A stretch of 64,000 nucleotides of DNA from Tyzzerella sp. (GCA_017465565.1 JAFTWA010000016.1:27853-91852), one strand, 5' to 3'; positions 27,235-36,650 are shown, counted from the first letter of the stretch. The notes: a model not told the origin generated them from the letters alone. Program-made: numbers and translations.

Positions 27235-27254
27235 TATAAAGTAACACCTCCAAA

Positions 27255-28130
27255 CTACTCTTTCACGCCACCAACAGTAATACCTTCAATAAAGTATTTC
27301 TGCATAAAGCAGTAAATTATAATCAGTGGAAACATTCCCAGGATAGCCGCCGCACTATAGATGTTTTCACTTCCTGCATTTGGGAAGAGGTTTCGAATCT
27401 GGCTGAGATATAACTGAAGTGTTACAAATCTCGGCTGATTCTGTAAGTACAGCATCGGTGCTAAGTAGCTGTTGTATCCACCTACAAAGCCGAAGATGAA
27501 CTGCGAAATAAACGCAGGCTTCGCAAGCGGAATCATTACCTTGAAGAATGTCTCAAAAAATCCCGCTCCATCTAGTCTCGCTGCTTCTATCAGGGAATCT
27601 GGGATTCCGTCAAAGAATAATCTTAAGAAAAACATGGTTCCGATACCGCCAAACATTCCAGGAACGAGGAGCGGGAGGAACCCTAACTCTCCTGTCCATC
27701 CAATGTTTGAGTAGAATACATAGGAGATAACTCCAAATGCACCCAGCGGAATCATTCTGATAATTACTGAAAATTTAAACAGCTTTTCCTTTCCTGGAAA
27801 ATCTATCTTTGAAAACGCAAAGCCTGCAAGCCCTGCTGTCATAAGACCAACACAAAGCGGAATCAGTGTCAGCCACATAGTGTTGATAAATCCGAGCACC
27901 AAACCTGGAAGTCCCACGATATCGATGTAGCTGTCATTTAGAAAGATAGCCTTATATGCTTCCAGGTTCGCATTTGCTGATCCCCAGATAAATTCTGTTC
28001 TCGTAGCCAACTCTTCCGTTGGAACAAAGGATGTGAGTAACACCGTCACAATCGGGAAAAACAGGAACACTGTATAAATAATCAGTGCTATGTAAACAAA
28101 TATTTGTCCTACTGATAATTTTTTCTTCAC
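27255..28130 (-). CDS. Carbohydrate ABC transporter permease (MalG type)
   Basis: 291 residues with six predicted membrane segments. The cytoplasmic EAA loop that contacts the ATPase reads IEAARLDGAGFFETFFKVM near 187-205. It starts with GTG (GTGAAGAAA) behind GGGCGGTG. It pairs with the permease gene 17 nt upstream and the binding protein before that. No ATPase gene is in the window, so a shared MsmX-like ATPase encoded elsewhere is expected, as is usual for such importers in Bacillota. Confidence 0.93.
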   Translation of the reverse strand: MKKKLSVGQIFVYIALIIYTVFLFFPIVTVLLTSFVPTEELATRTEFIWGSANANLEAYKAIFLNDSYIDIVGLPGLVLGFINTMWLTLIPLCVGLMTAGLAGFAFSKIDFPGKEKLFKFSVIIRMIPLGAFGVISYVFYSNIGWTGELGFLPLLVPGMFGGIGTMFFLRLFFDGIPDSLIEAARLDGAGFFETFFKVMIPLAKPAFISQFIFGFVGGYNSYLAPMLYLQNQPRFVTLQLYLSQIRNLFPNAGSENIYSAAAILGMFPLIIIYCFMQKYFIEGITVGGVKE

Positions 28131-28147
28131 AATTTCACCGCCCTTCC

Positions 28148-29110
28148 CTAAGATACACTTTTTTCTCTCATATTAAACAGAACCATCGAAATGCCACCTG
28201 TTACAAGGAAGAGCAACCAGCTGATTACACATGCGCAGGATACCATGTAGCTTACGCCATTTGCATCGGTGGTTGTCGAGTTCGTAATTAAGAAATACAC
28301 CAGTCGCATCATGGTCAGACCCATGGATTCATTTCCACCAGGTACGCCCCATGCGTTTGGAATAATCAATTGTGCCAGGTCGTATGTTAAGAGACCTGCA
28401 CCTACACCTGCCTGTAAGAGGAAGAATGTAGTCGGGCTGATGCCCGGAAGCGTTACATTGCGGAACTTCTGCCATGCATTTGCCCCGTCAATAGCTGCCG
28501 CTTCATATAATGCATTGTTGATATTTGAGAATGCAGCTTTGTACATTACAATTCCATATCCCGGTGCCGACCAGATTGTGGCAATAATGATACACCATGT
28601 CATAGTCTTCGGGTCTTCCAGCCACTTAATGTCGGTTCCCAGAATACTGTTTAGGATTCCGCCTTCCCAGTCAAAAATCCATCTCCACATCAGGGCTACT
28701 GCAACAGTTGAACAGATATATGGAATGAAGAATAATATCTGAAACAGCTTGCTTCCTGCAAACTTTTCGCGCAGCAGTGCTGCGACAAAAAGTGCAATAA
28801 GGAGCGTTATAATCTGAGTGGAAGCAATCCAAATCGTAATCACAATTGCTTTATAAAAATATTTTGATAAGTCAAAGTAAAACAAATCAAAAGCATGTCT
28901 TGGTATAAATACCGACTTAAAGCCTTCAAAGTTATTCCACTGTATATTTCCCAGGTCATATAAATCCACGTTGCAGAACATTCCAATGAAAGAAATAAGA
29001 AGCGGAAAACAATTAAATATTACAAAACCAATAAGAGGTATCAGCGATACAATCAAAGCAATTACCTGCTCTTTCCTCCATGGTTTCTTCTTTTTAGTTG
29101 TCTTGTTCAT
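28148..29110 (-). CDS. Carbohydrate ABC transporter permease (MalF/UgpA type)
   Basis: 320 residues, Lys-rich N terminus followed by six to seven membrane segments. The EAA loop EAAAIDGANAWQKFRNVTLPG lies near 212-232. GGAGG precedes the ATG, which is 5 nt after the binding-protein stop. Together with the next permease it forms the heterodimeric channel of a CUT1-type oligosaccharide importer. Confidence 0.93.
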   Translation of the reverse strand: MNKTTKKKKPWRKEQVIALIVSLIPLIGFVIFNCFPLLISFIGMFCNVDLYDLGNIQWNNFEGFKSVFIPRHAFDLFYFDLSKYFYKAIVITIWIASTQIITLLIALFVAALLREKFAGSKLFQILFFIPYICSTVAVALMWRWIFDWEGGILNSILGTDIKWLEDPKTMTWCIIIATIWSAPGYGIVMYKAAFSNINNALYEAAAIDGANAWQKFRNVTLPGISPTTFFLLQAGVGAGLLTYDLAQLIIPNAWGVPGGNESMGLTMMRLVYFLITNSTTTDANGVSYMVSCACVISWLLFLVTGGISMVLFNMREKSVS

Positions 29111-29115
29111 TAGAA

Positions 29116-30951
29116 CTACCTCCCATTAATTTGGATGTTCATACCTTTAAGTGCGGTGTCAGCCACCTCTTGTTTCGCATTGATAAATTCAGTTAATGTC
29201 ATCTTTCCTTCACGTACATCGCTGTTGAAGGTTTGAGACCATTCTGTAATCCAAGTTAAAGAAGGGAAGTATGTATAATCCCCGATATCTGCTTTTTGTG
29301 CAACATAAGCACCTGCCCACATGTTTGGAATTGTTCTTTCTTCTGCTTTTGCGTAATCGCCAAGTCCGTATGATGTGTGGTTAGGAACCTGTGCATTTCC
29401 TTTTGCAAGAATTGCCTGTCCTTCTGGACCTGCCGCCCAGCTTGCAAACTTGAATGCTGCCTCATAGTTTTTGTTCTTTGTATTTGCTGGAACGAAGAAG
29501 GCTGCTGCTTCACTTGCTGTTGTAGATTCACCTACGATAGCTGTGTCGCCTTCCATATGTACGTCACCTGTGTAAACTGCTCCGTCATAAGACTCACCGA
29601 TAACTTTCAGGTATTCATTTCCACCGTTTGTATAGGTACTTCCACCAACATACTCTCTGTATTGTGCTGGAAGGGTCATTCCTAAATCATCACCAAGAAT
29701 ACTCTTGTATGATTCTGCGTTTGCAAAGTATTCAATGAGGAATGGACAGTCTGTTCCAGATGTGAAACGTGCTGCACGGTTTGTTGTTGTGCTTGGTGCA
29801 ACGCCGTATCCCTTTATTCCTGTATCTGCATCTTTATCTGCAGGTACACCTAAACGGTTGAATTCAAGGATTGCATCATATGTAGAAGGAAGTGCATAAA
29901 CTTTTCCACTTAATGCCTGAAGTTCTGAAGCATTTTCATTTAAGAATGTCTTGTCTTCATAGAAGAGTACGTCACCCTTCGCATAGTTTGTTCCATTTAC
30001 TGTAACGTCTGCTAATGCTAAGTAGTTTGTCTGTTTGTCTGTAAGAGTAAGTTCGTATTCGTTTGTCTCGTCATTCCATCCGATACAGTCGCCACCTACC
30101 GACCAGCCTACGCTGAACCACCACTCACTCATGAATCCATAGTCATATCCGTACTGTTTTTGCATAGCGCGTGCCACACATCGGAGTTCATCCCAGTTCA
30201 TGGCGATACATTCGTTGAATACTTTGTATACGTATTCGCCTGCTTCGTTCTTGCTGCTCTTTGCATCTGCGTATGGAGCTTCTTTGTATTCTGCATAGCC
30301 ATGTGCTTTTAATGTAGCACTGTTTGCTGAGTTGTAAGCTTCAAGTTCAGATTCTGGAACAGAAATGATGTTCATTCCACACTGTTCCAAGATTGCCTTA
30401 TTATAGAAGAGAACCTGTGGGTTACTTCCATTAGGAAGAGCTAAAAGTTCTGCACCAGCTCCTGCCTGGAAGATGTTGTTTTCATCTGCTTTTGTATTGA
30501 AACGGAAACGGTTTACAAGACTGTCTGGAATATCATCCCAATTCATTGCAGTCTTTACATCATCTGTAAGATATTCATCTAATGCTTTGAAGTAGTTGCC
30601 GCCCTGCATAGCAAGTGCCTTGTATTCACCGTCTTTCAATTGAAGTACGTCGTACATATAGTTGCTTCTGAGTGCCGAATCCAGACCTGCAATTGCTCCT
30701 GAGTTTTCTGTCATCTGAACATAAACTCCATCTTCTTTACCTTGTCCGTCATTATAAGTTTTTACAAGTTCAAGGTAAGCGTCTCGCACCTGTGCTGTTA
30801 CATAAGATGCTGCATAGTAAATAACAGTTCTGTCGCCTGCTGCTGCGTCTTTGTCGCTGCCGCCACCACAGGCAGTAACACTAAGTGTCATCACAGCTGC
30901 CAGTAAAAATGCCGCTGCTTTTTTCAAGTTACTTTTGATTTGTCTTTTCAT
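29116..30951 (-). CDS. Sugar ABC transporter substrate-binding lipoprotein
   Basis: 611 residues. Signal peptide with lipobox SVTAC (Cys28) followed by a GGGSDKD linker. The mature protein has the two-lobed extracellular solute-binding family 1 pattern, with aromatic-rich stretches (SEWWFSVGWSVGG near 265) expected at the sugar site. It is larger than typical MalE-like proteins (about 400-450), as is often seen for binding proteins of complex glycans. Spacing to the permeases is 5 nt. It would capture the oligosaccharides produced by the GH43 surface enzymes. Confidence 0.93.
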   Translation of the reverse strand: MKRQIKSNLKKAAAFLLAAVMTLSVTACGGGSDKDAAAGDRTVIYYAASYVTAQVRDAYLELVKTYNDGQGKEDGVYVQMTENSGAIAGLDSALRSNYMYDVLQLKDGEYKALAMQGGNYFKALDEYLTDDVKTAMNWDDIPDSLVNRFRFNTKADENNIFQAGAGAELLALPNGSNPQVLFYNKAILEQCGMNIISVPESELEAYNSANSATLKAHGYAEYKEAPYADAKSSKNEAGEYVYKVFNECIAMNWDELRCVARAMQKQYGYDYGFMSEWWFSVGWSVGGDCIGWNDETNEYELTLTDKQTNYLALADVTVNGTNYAKGDVLFYEDKTFLNENASELQALSGKVYALPSTYDAILEFNRLGVPADKDADTGIKGYGVAPSTTTNRAARFTSGTDCPFLIEYFANAESYKSILGDDLGMTLPAQYREYVGGSTYTNGGNEYLKVIGESYDGAVYTGDVHMEGDTAIVGESTTASEAAAFFVPANTKNKNYEAAFKFASWAAGPEGQAILAKGNAQVPNHTSYGLGDYAKAEERTIPNMWAGAYVAQKADIGDYTYFPSLTWITEWSQTFNSDVREGKMTLTEFINAKQEVADTALKGMNIQINGR

Positions 30952-30972
30952 ACTTGTTCCTCCTCTTATTCT

Positions 30973-31557
30973 TTATACAAAAAACTCTTTTTCTACTTCT
31001 GAACATAAGTAATGGTATACAGGTAAATGATACTCCTGTATTTTGTAAGTTTCCGCTTCCGGTACTCTGATTGTGACATCACACAGCTCAGACAACTTAC
31101 TTTCCCTTTCTCCTGTTAGTGCCAGAGTTTTTGTTCCTATACAATTTGCTACTTTTATAGCGTTTACTACATTTTTTGCATTACCAGACGTTGATAAACC
31201 AATCACAAGGTCCTCCGCTTTTGCATATCCATACACCAGCTGTGCGTACATCATTTCAGGGTCTACATCATTGATAAATGCTGTAAGAATTGCACTTTGG
31301 CTTGGCAGTGAAATCGCAGGCAGTGAACCCTGCAGCCCTTTTCGAAGTTCTTCTGGAATACCTGCATCTGTCACTGGCCGTTTTAACACAAAGCCCTTCA
31401 TCAGCTCTCCCACAATGTGTTCACTGTCTGAAGCACTTCCGCCATTTCCACACACAAGTATTTTTCCGCCATTTTTATAGGTATCAACCATCAGCTGTAA
31501 TGCTTTCTCTATGTCTTCTTTACACGTATTTAACGCAGGATATCTTTCGTATAACAT
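30973..31557 (-). CDS. SIS-domain phosphosugar isomerase, GmhA-like
   Basis: 194 residues. It has the phosphosugar-binding GmhA pattern VCGNGGSASDSEHIVGELMKGF (36-57), IGLSTSGNAKNV near 119-130 and ALTGERESKL near 146. GmhA converts sedoheptulose 7-phosphate to D-glycero-D-manno-heptose 7-phosphate. In Bacillota, relatives in sugar operons may act on other phosphosugars. It overlaps the ROK kinase gene by 28 bp, so a kinase-then-isomerase pair is likely. GGAGG lies 7 nt before the ATG. Confidence 0.82.
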   Translation of the reverse strand: MLYERYPALNTCKEDIEKALQLMVDTYKNGGKILVCGNGGSASDSEHIVGELMKGFVLKRPVTDAGIPEELRKGLQGSLPAISLPSQSAILTAFINDVDPEMMYAQLVYGYAKAEDLVIGLSTSGNAKNVVNAIKVANCIGTKTLALTGERESKLSELCDVTIRVPEAETYKIQEYHLPVYHYLCSEVEKEFFV

Positions 31558-32507
31558 GATTTACTTCCTCCCATGGACGCCACAGCAAGCGCTGCATAAT
31601 CGCCAATATTCTCTTCCAGCATTGCCGGAACAACTTCACACACTTCCCTCGAAGCCGCCAGACTCTCTCTTCGAATTACCTTCTCCATGGTATCACGAAG
31701 TAAATGCCCGCTTCGCTGGAAAACGCTTCCAATCACAATACGCTCCGGATTCAAAACATCTATCAGAATGGAAAGTCCCCGGCCCAGCATCTCGCCACAG
31801 CACTCATATACTGCAAGTGCATCCTCATGGCCTTCACCCGCACATTCTGCAATTCGTTTTGCAGTAATGCTGCCGAGCTCATTCATATCATCACAGTAAG
31901 AGGCCCTCTGCCCCATCTGTAATTTTTCTCTTGCCATCATCTGGCCAAGCTGTGCAATTCCGGCCCCTGAACAAAATCCTTCAAAGGAACCAGCCTTTCC
32001 AAATCCCACCGGACCATATGGACTTAATCTTACATGTCCAATTTCTCCTGCCATATCATTTGTCCCGGTATAGAGTTTGCCGTTTAGTATGAGGCCTGCT
32101 CCCATTCCCGTACCAAAGGTGAGAAAAATCATATTTTCACAGCTTTTTCCTGCCCCATATTTCCACTCTGCAACGGCACAGGCATTGGCATCGTTCTGTA
32201 AATAAGCCTTGCAGCCATATCTACTTTCTAAATACTCCACAATTTTTACATCATCCCATCCAGGCAGATTTGGCGGCGACAAGATTACTCCTCTTTTCGA
32301 ATCCAGAGGCCCGCCGCAGCTGATGCCGATGCGGTCGATTGTTTCTGTCAACTCTTCTGCCAGCTCACACATGCGGTCAATCATTACATAGGCAGAAACT
32401 GTGTGGTCTGTTGGAATGCTTCTCTTGTCTACAATTATCAGTTCGCCATGCTCCTCATGGCCTAATGTCACAGCGCATTTGGTGCCGCCGATATCAAAAC
32501 CAATCAT
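31530..32507 (-). CDS. ROK-family sugar kinase lacking the zinc cysteines
   Basis: 325 residues. ATP-binding FDIGGTKCAV (4-13), the sugar site QNDANACAVAEWKYG near 104, and GTGMGAGLILNGKLYTG near 127 with AGEIGHV. The zinc motif of most ROK proteins (CxCGxxGCxE) is replaced by GFGKAGSFE, so the ligands are lost. The protein lacks an N-terminal HTH and is a kinase candidate, not a repressor. The ATG overlaps the GH2 stop (ATGA). It probably phosphorylates the monosaccharide released by the glycosidases. Confidence 0.85.
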   Translation of the reverse strand: MIGFDIGGTKCAVTLGHEEHGELIIVDKRSIPTDHTVSAYVMIDRMCELAEELTETIDRIGISCGGPLDSKRGVILSPPNLPGWDDVKIVEYLESRYGCKAYLQNDANACAVAEWKYGAGKSCENMIFLTFGTGMGAGLILNGKLYTGTNDMAGEIGHVRLSPYGPVGFGKAGSFEGFCSGAGIAQLGQMMAREKLQMGQRASYCDDMNELGSITAKRIAECAGEGHEDALAVYECCGEMLGRGLSILIDVLNPERIVIGSVFQRSGHLLRDTMEKVIRRESLAASREVCEVVPAMLEENIGDYAALAVASMGGSKSCYTKDILR

Positions 32508-34789
32508 TCCAGGACCTCCTTAAAACCTTCAAACTCATCCATGCCATATTGTTTCAGCGCTCTCATATATGCTTGATAGTCGATATCAATGATATTGGTG
32601 TAATAATGGTTCTTAAATACTTCGCCATCCATCTCCCACTCTATGAGATAAAACGCTTTCTCACCATCAGCGATCTCAAGATTCCCCAGCGTTATTGCGC
32701 TGTCTGCCGGAACAACCGCTGTTCCTTCCATTAGAATGGTGTCTTCTCTCTTTACACGATAATTAACTGTTTTATTTTTCGGCAAATCGTTCACACCTAC
32801 CAGGCGGATGCTTCCACCTTGAGGCTCGTCGAACATGAGACACACTGGTTTCTGCGAACGCTTGATATAATGATAAGCAAGCTTTTTCGTAAAATAGTAA
32901 TCTACAATCGCATCTGATATCTGTGGCCATCCGTCCAAAAGATTCCACCAGATAACCCCAGTTCTCTTCCATTTTCCAATTCGGAATTTCTCAATGAAAT
33001 ATTTCTTGGCTTCCGCCTGGGAAATCTGACTCTGCCGGATAAAATCGTTGAAATTTTCTTCTGCTTTCCCAAATAAAGTCAGAACCTGGTCATATGCAAG
33101 CTTAATGCGGTATGCATAAGGTGCTTTCACATCCAATTCCATACTTGCCGCATGCACCAGATACTCATCCGTAGGAATTCCGTCTTCCCTGAATATTTGC
33201 TCTGGTTCCTTCAAAAATTTACTCAAAGACTCTGGCGAAGGGAATCCATGGTATCCGATTTCACTTGCGAAGTGACAAAACGTATCTTTATAAAATGGTC
33301 CTTTGAAATAGTCTCTCGGTCCCCACATATGTTCTTCCGGTTTGATACCCTTCCCTTTATAAACCATTTTGCTTATAAAAGGTGAGCTCGGCAGATAAGG
33401 TCTGCTGTAATCATGCAGCTCTACTGCGCGTCTCAGAAAATTGCGGGTCAAACTGTTATGGTTTGGATTCAGTGTGATATTTGCCCACTCAATTGCCACG
33501 TCACACTCGTTATCGCCTGCCCATAATACAAGCGACGGATGATTGCGCAGTCGTTTTATCTGATATACTGCCTCTTCCTCTATTTTTTCACATAACAATT
33601 TATCATCAGGGTATACCGCACAGCCCATGGCAAAATCCTGCCATACCATAATGCCATGGGCATCACAGTACTGATAAAAATCATCTGACTCATACACGTT
33701 TCCGCCCCAGCAGCGCACCATATTGCACCCAATGTCATCTAATAATTCCATCGCCTTTGGAAGGCGTTTTTTATCATTTGCATGCAGCGCATCCAACGGA
33801 ACCCAGTTTGTTCCAAGCACAAATATTTTCTTTCCATTTACCTTAAAACAGAATTCTCCATTTCCTTCCTCATCCGTGCTGTCTGTTCTGTTTAATTCCA
33901 CAGTTCTGATTCCTGTTTTAAATTCGTATGTATCACAGACTTCATCTCTATATAAAAGTTTCACCGTAACATCATATAAGTTGGGCTCTCCTGCATGCTT
34001 TGGCCACCAAAGCTTACAATTTTCAATCTCGAACGTAAAAGCATGGGTATTATGCCAAAGCTTCTCTTCTTGCAAAAAATAGCTATCGCCACAGCTTCCC
34101 TCTACCCTTACTGCATATTCCGTGGCAAACGGACCGCTCAATTCCGCATTTATATAGAAACGCATAAATGCCGTGTCATTTTCAATATGGGTTGCTGCCA
34201 GATATACTTCGCCAATTCTGTTGCACTTTTTCTCTTTAACAGACACATCCTTCCACAACCCTGCAGACACAATTCGTGGCATGATATCCCACCCAAACAT
34301 ATGGGATGCTTTCCTCACATATAAAGAGGGATAGTTGTAGTTCTGTGCATAGCATGCCGCCGGTGTCTTATACTTTCGCGTTTCAAGCATCGTTGGTTTA
34401 ATATGTACCACAATCTCATTTTCACCCATCAGCCAGTTGGCAGCTACATCGTAGGAAAGATACATATTATCTGTAGATTTCACAAGCCCGCCATTTATGT
34501 AAATATCTGCAAATGTGTCAATTCCTTCAAAATACAAATACTGGTTTTTGTTTGTAATATTGCATACGGTATAATACCAGACATGAACATCTTCCAATTC
34601 CTGCGCTTTTAACGCATTTGTTGAAAAATATAACTCCTCCAGCTTCCCTGTCTTCATCAAATCTATTTCCAGACAGCCTGGTACACTTGCTGTCATACTG
34701 TCAAAACCTGAATTCTTAAGTTCGCTAATTGTGTGATATTGTTTTACGCAGCAATCCCTATGATGTGCATATACTAATGTCCACTCCAT
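32504..34789 (-). CDS. GH2 beta-mannosidase-like glycosidase
   Basis: 761 residues from the ATG at 34789, which has GGAGG 7 nt upstream; the frame extends to 34945 without a site. Domain order is as in exo-beta-mannosidases: jelly-roll, Ig-like, TIM barrel, Ig-like. The barrel shows GTNWVPLDALH, NMVRCWGGNVYESDDFY, VWQDFAMGC, the acid/base motif VLWAGDNECD and the nucleophile region FASEIGYHGFPSPE. The WxGxNE form and the MVRCWGG motif favour beta-mannosidase over beta-galactosidase. No signal peptide: it acts on imported oligosaccharides. First gene of the glycan operon, transcribed from a promoter overlapping that of the AraC regulator. Confidence 0.87.
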   Translation of the reverse strand: MEWTLVYAHHRDCCVKQYHTISELKNSGFDSMTASVPGCLEIDLMKTGKLEELYFSTNALKAQELEDVHVWYYTVCNITNKNQYLYFEGIDTFADIYINGGLVKSTDNMYLSYDVAANWLMGENEIVVHIKPTMLETRKYKTPAACYAQNYNYPSLYVRKASHMFGWDIMPRIVSAGLWKDVSVKEKKCNRIGEVYLAATHIENDTAFMRFYINAELSGPFATEYAVRVEGSCGDSYFLQEEKLWHNTHAFTFEIENCKLWWPKHAGEPNLYDVTVKLLYRDEVCDTYEFKTGIRTVELNRTDSTDEEGNGEFCFKVNGKKIFVLGTNWVPLDALHANDKKRLPKAMELLDDIGCNMVRCWGGNVYESDDFYQYCDAHGIMVWQDFAMGCAVYPDDKLLCEKIEEEAVYQIKRLRNHPSLVLWAGDNECDVAIEWANITLNPNHNSLTRNFLRRAVELHDYSRPYLPSSPFISKMVYKGKGIKPEEHMWGPRDYFKGPFYKDTFCHFASEIGYHGFPSPESLSKFLKEPEQIFREDGIPTDEYLVHAASMELDVKAPYAYRIKLAYDQVLTLFGKAEENFNDFIRQSQISQAEAKKYFIEKFRIGKWKRTGVIWWNLLDGWPQISDAIVDYYFTKKLAYHYIKRSQKPVCLMFDEPQGGSIRLVGVNDLPKNKTVNYRVKREDTILMEGTAVVPADSAITLGNLEIADGEKAFYLIEWEMDGEVFKNHYYTNIIDIDYQAYMRALKQYGMDEFEGFKEVLE

Positions 34790-34811
34790 AAAACGACCTC
34801 CTTCTACTGTA

Positions 34812-34841
34812 ATTATATGCGAAAATAAATCTCCTTGTAAA
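34812..34841 (-). promoter_or_regulatory. Promoter of the glycan-utilisation operon
   Basis: -35 TTTACA (34836-34841), 18 bp, -10 TATAAT (34812-34817) on the minus strand, giving a leader of only about 15 nt before the GH2 start. Its -35 overlaps the -35 of the divergent AraC promoter. Confidence 0.75.
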
Positions 34842-34863
34842 TTCTGACAACAGGGGTTATAAT
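34835..34863 (+). promoter_or_regulatory. Promoter of the AraC regulator gene
   Basis: -35 TTGTAA (34835-34840), 17 bp, -10 TATAAT (34858-34863), 32 nt before the ATG. Shared -35 bases with the opposing promoter mean only one can be occupied at a time. Confidence 0.75.
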
Positions 34864-34895
34864 TAAGAAAATCAGTGATTTGAGAGGTGTCGCGT

Positions 34896-35702
34896 ATGAT
34901 TCGAAATTTAATGAAATATGAACAGGCCGTTGACTTTGAAAGCAAAATGGCCTATTACAAACATGAAATTCCTGCTGGGACCACCTATCCGTTACATTGG
35001 CATGATTTTATAGAATTCGAAATCATCTTATCCGGCAGAGCGAAGCATATTTATAATGACCAGGAATATATTGTTAATGCTGGAAGTGCTTATATGATGT
35101 GTTATTACGATTTTCATGAATTGACTGCGGAGACAGACGTAGTGCTATTTCATATGCACTTTGATAAAAATGTTCTTAATCCTAAAATCGCCCAACTTCT
35201 TGACTATAACAAGTTTCACTGCCACTTCGAAGAAAACGAAACGCAGCGAATTGTGCGAAAGATAAATGAACTTTTAGAAGAGACAAATTCAGAGGCCCCT
35301 TTTCAATCCATTATGATTGAAAATATTATTAATGAACTAGTGATTGCTATGCTCAGAAAATGTTCACACAAAGAAATACAGCCTGCTCCACTCCCAATTC
35401 AACAGGCAGTTTCTTATCTCAATGAACATTTCTTAGAAAAAGTGACGTTAGAAGAACTGGCCAGACATTTATCTTTTTCTCCTGATTACCTAGGGAAATT
35501 GTTTAAGCAGCAAACTGGAAACAGTTTTAATGAATACCTGAATATGATGCGTTTAAAATACGCCTGCAATCTACTGCGTTCGTCAAATATGACAATTAAG
35601 GAAATCTCTGATGCGTCTGGATATCGTTCTATTGAGTATTTTATGTATGTATTTAAAAGAAAAATGTTGATGACACCAGGAGATTATAGAAAACTATATT
35701 AA
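34896..35702 (+). CDS. AraC-family transcriptional regulator
   Basis: 268 residues. The N-terminal cupin sensor has YPLHWHDFIEFEIILSG near 26-42. The C-terminal double HTH runs from about 165, with LARHLSFSPDYLGKLFKQQTG (first HTH, two-part) and IKEISDASGYRSIEYFMYVFKR (second HTH). A GTG three codons upstream is possible, but GAGAGG is 8 nt before the ATG. It is divergent from the glycan operon with overlapping promoters, so it is the likely sugar-responsive activator. The inducer is unknown. Confidence 0.92.
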   Translation: MIRNLMKYEQAVDFESKMAYYKHEIPAGTTYPLHWHDFIEFEIILSGRAKHIYNDQEYIVNAGSAYMMCYYDFHELTAETDVVLFHMHFDKNVLNPKIAQLLDYNKFHCHFEENETQRIVRKINELLEETNSEAPFQSIMIENIINELVIAMLRKCSHKEIQPAPLPIQQAVSYLNEHFLEKVTLEELARHLSFSPDYLGKLFKQQTGNSFNEYLNMMRLKYACNLLRSSNMTIKEISDASGYRSIEYFMYVFKRKMLMTPGDYRKLY

Positions 35703-35721
35703 ATATGTTTTAGAAACAAAA

Positions 35722-35755
35722 AAAGTGTGCTGATTAGATTTAATTAGCACACTTT
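35722..35755. terminator. Bidirectional terminator between AraC gene and mscS
   Basis: Arms AAAGTGTGCTGATTA (35722-35736) and TAATTAGCACACTTT (35741-35755) give a 15-nt stem. A-runs on one side and T-rich sequence on the other serve both converging genes. Confidence 0.85.
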
Positions 35756-35771
35756 CTTTGATTATTTATTA

Positions 35772-36638
35772 TTATTTTTCTTTTGTATGTACCACAACCT
35801 GCGGAAATGGAATCTCAATACCGTTTTCATCTAAGGTCAGCTTGATATTCTCAAGGAGTCTCCATTTTGTAATCCAATATGCATCTTTGTCAACCCATCC
35901 ACGGGCACCAATAACAACTGCACTATCTCCCAGACTGTCTACGAATACAGTGATATCTTCATCCTTTAATATATCTTCATCTGAGCGAAGTAAATTCTCA
36001 ATCAACGATTTAGCCTTCTTCAAATCTGCATCATAAGAAATCCCCACGGAAACATCAACTCTTCTTTTATTCTGCGCAGTTACATTTGTGAGGCTGGTGT
36101 TCGCTAAGGTTCCATTTGGAATAATAACTGTCTTGTTGTCTGCCGTTGATAGTTTTGTGTAGAAAAGCTGAATTTCTTTAACAGTACCTTCCTGTCCTTT
36201 ATTGTCTTCCACAATGTAGTCTCCTACAACAAATGGTTTTAAAACAAGAATCAAAACACCACCAGCAAAATTTGATAAACTGCCTTGAAGCGCAAGACCA
36301 ACTGCTACACCACAAGAAGCTAACGCTGCTGCCACCGAAGTAGTATCAAGTCCAAAATTCTTTCCAATCGAAAAGATTAAAATCGCATACAGTGCAAACT
36401 TTGCGAAGGAATCGACAAACTGTTCGACTCCCTTATCTACACCACCTCGTTCCAGAGAACGTCTCAAAAGCTTTCTTATCCATCCGATTACCTTAGATCC
36501 AACTACAAATACAAGCAATGCGAACACTACACTGAGTGCAAAATCAATCACTTGTGGTATCTTATCGTTCATATACTGCGCAAGCTTTCCAACTTCTTCT
36601 GCCACTTCTTCCCCATTTGCCACTTTTGTCAATAACAT
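35772..36638 (-). CDS. Small-conductance mechanosensitive channel, MscS family
   Basis: 288 residues. Membrane segments lie near 27-50 and 80-100. The pore-lining TM3 and beta-domain signature ALASCGVAVGLALQGSLSNF (in two parts near 105-124) is followed by GGVLILVLKPFVVGDYI. The C-terminal cytoplasmic vestibule follows. It releases solutes on hypo-osmotic shock. Gating Gly/Ala of TM3 are conserved. It lies 13 nt after pgeF on the minus strand, so it probably ends the housekeeping transcript. Confidence 0.94.
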   Translation of the reverse strand: MLLTKVANGEEVAEEVGKLAQYMNDKIPQVIDFALSVVFALLVFVVGSKVIGWIRKLLRRSLERGGVDKGVEQFVDSFAKFALYAILIFSIGKNFGLDTTSVAAALASCGVAVGLALQGSLSNFAGGVLILVLKPFVVGDYIVEDNKGQEGTVKEIQLFYTKLSTADNKTVIIPNGTLANTSLTNVTAQNKRRVDVSVGISYDADLKKAKSLIENLLRSDEDILKDEDITVFVDSLGDSAVVIGARGWVDKDAYWITKWRLLENIKLTLDENGIEIPFPQVVVHTKEK

Positions 36639-36650
36639 ATTTCTTTCCTC

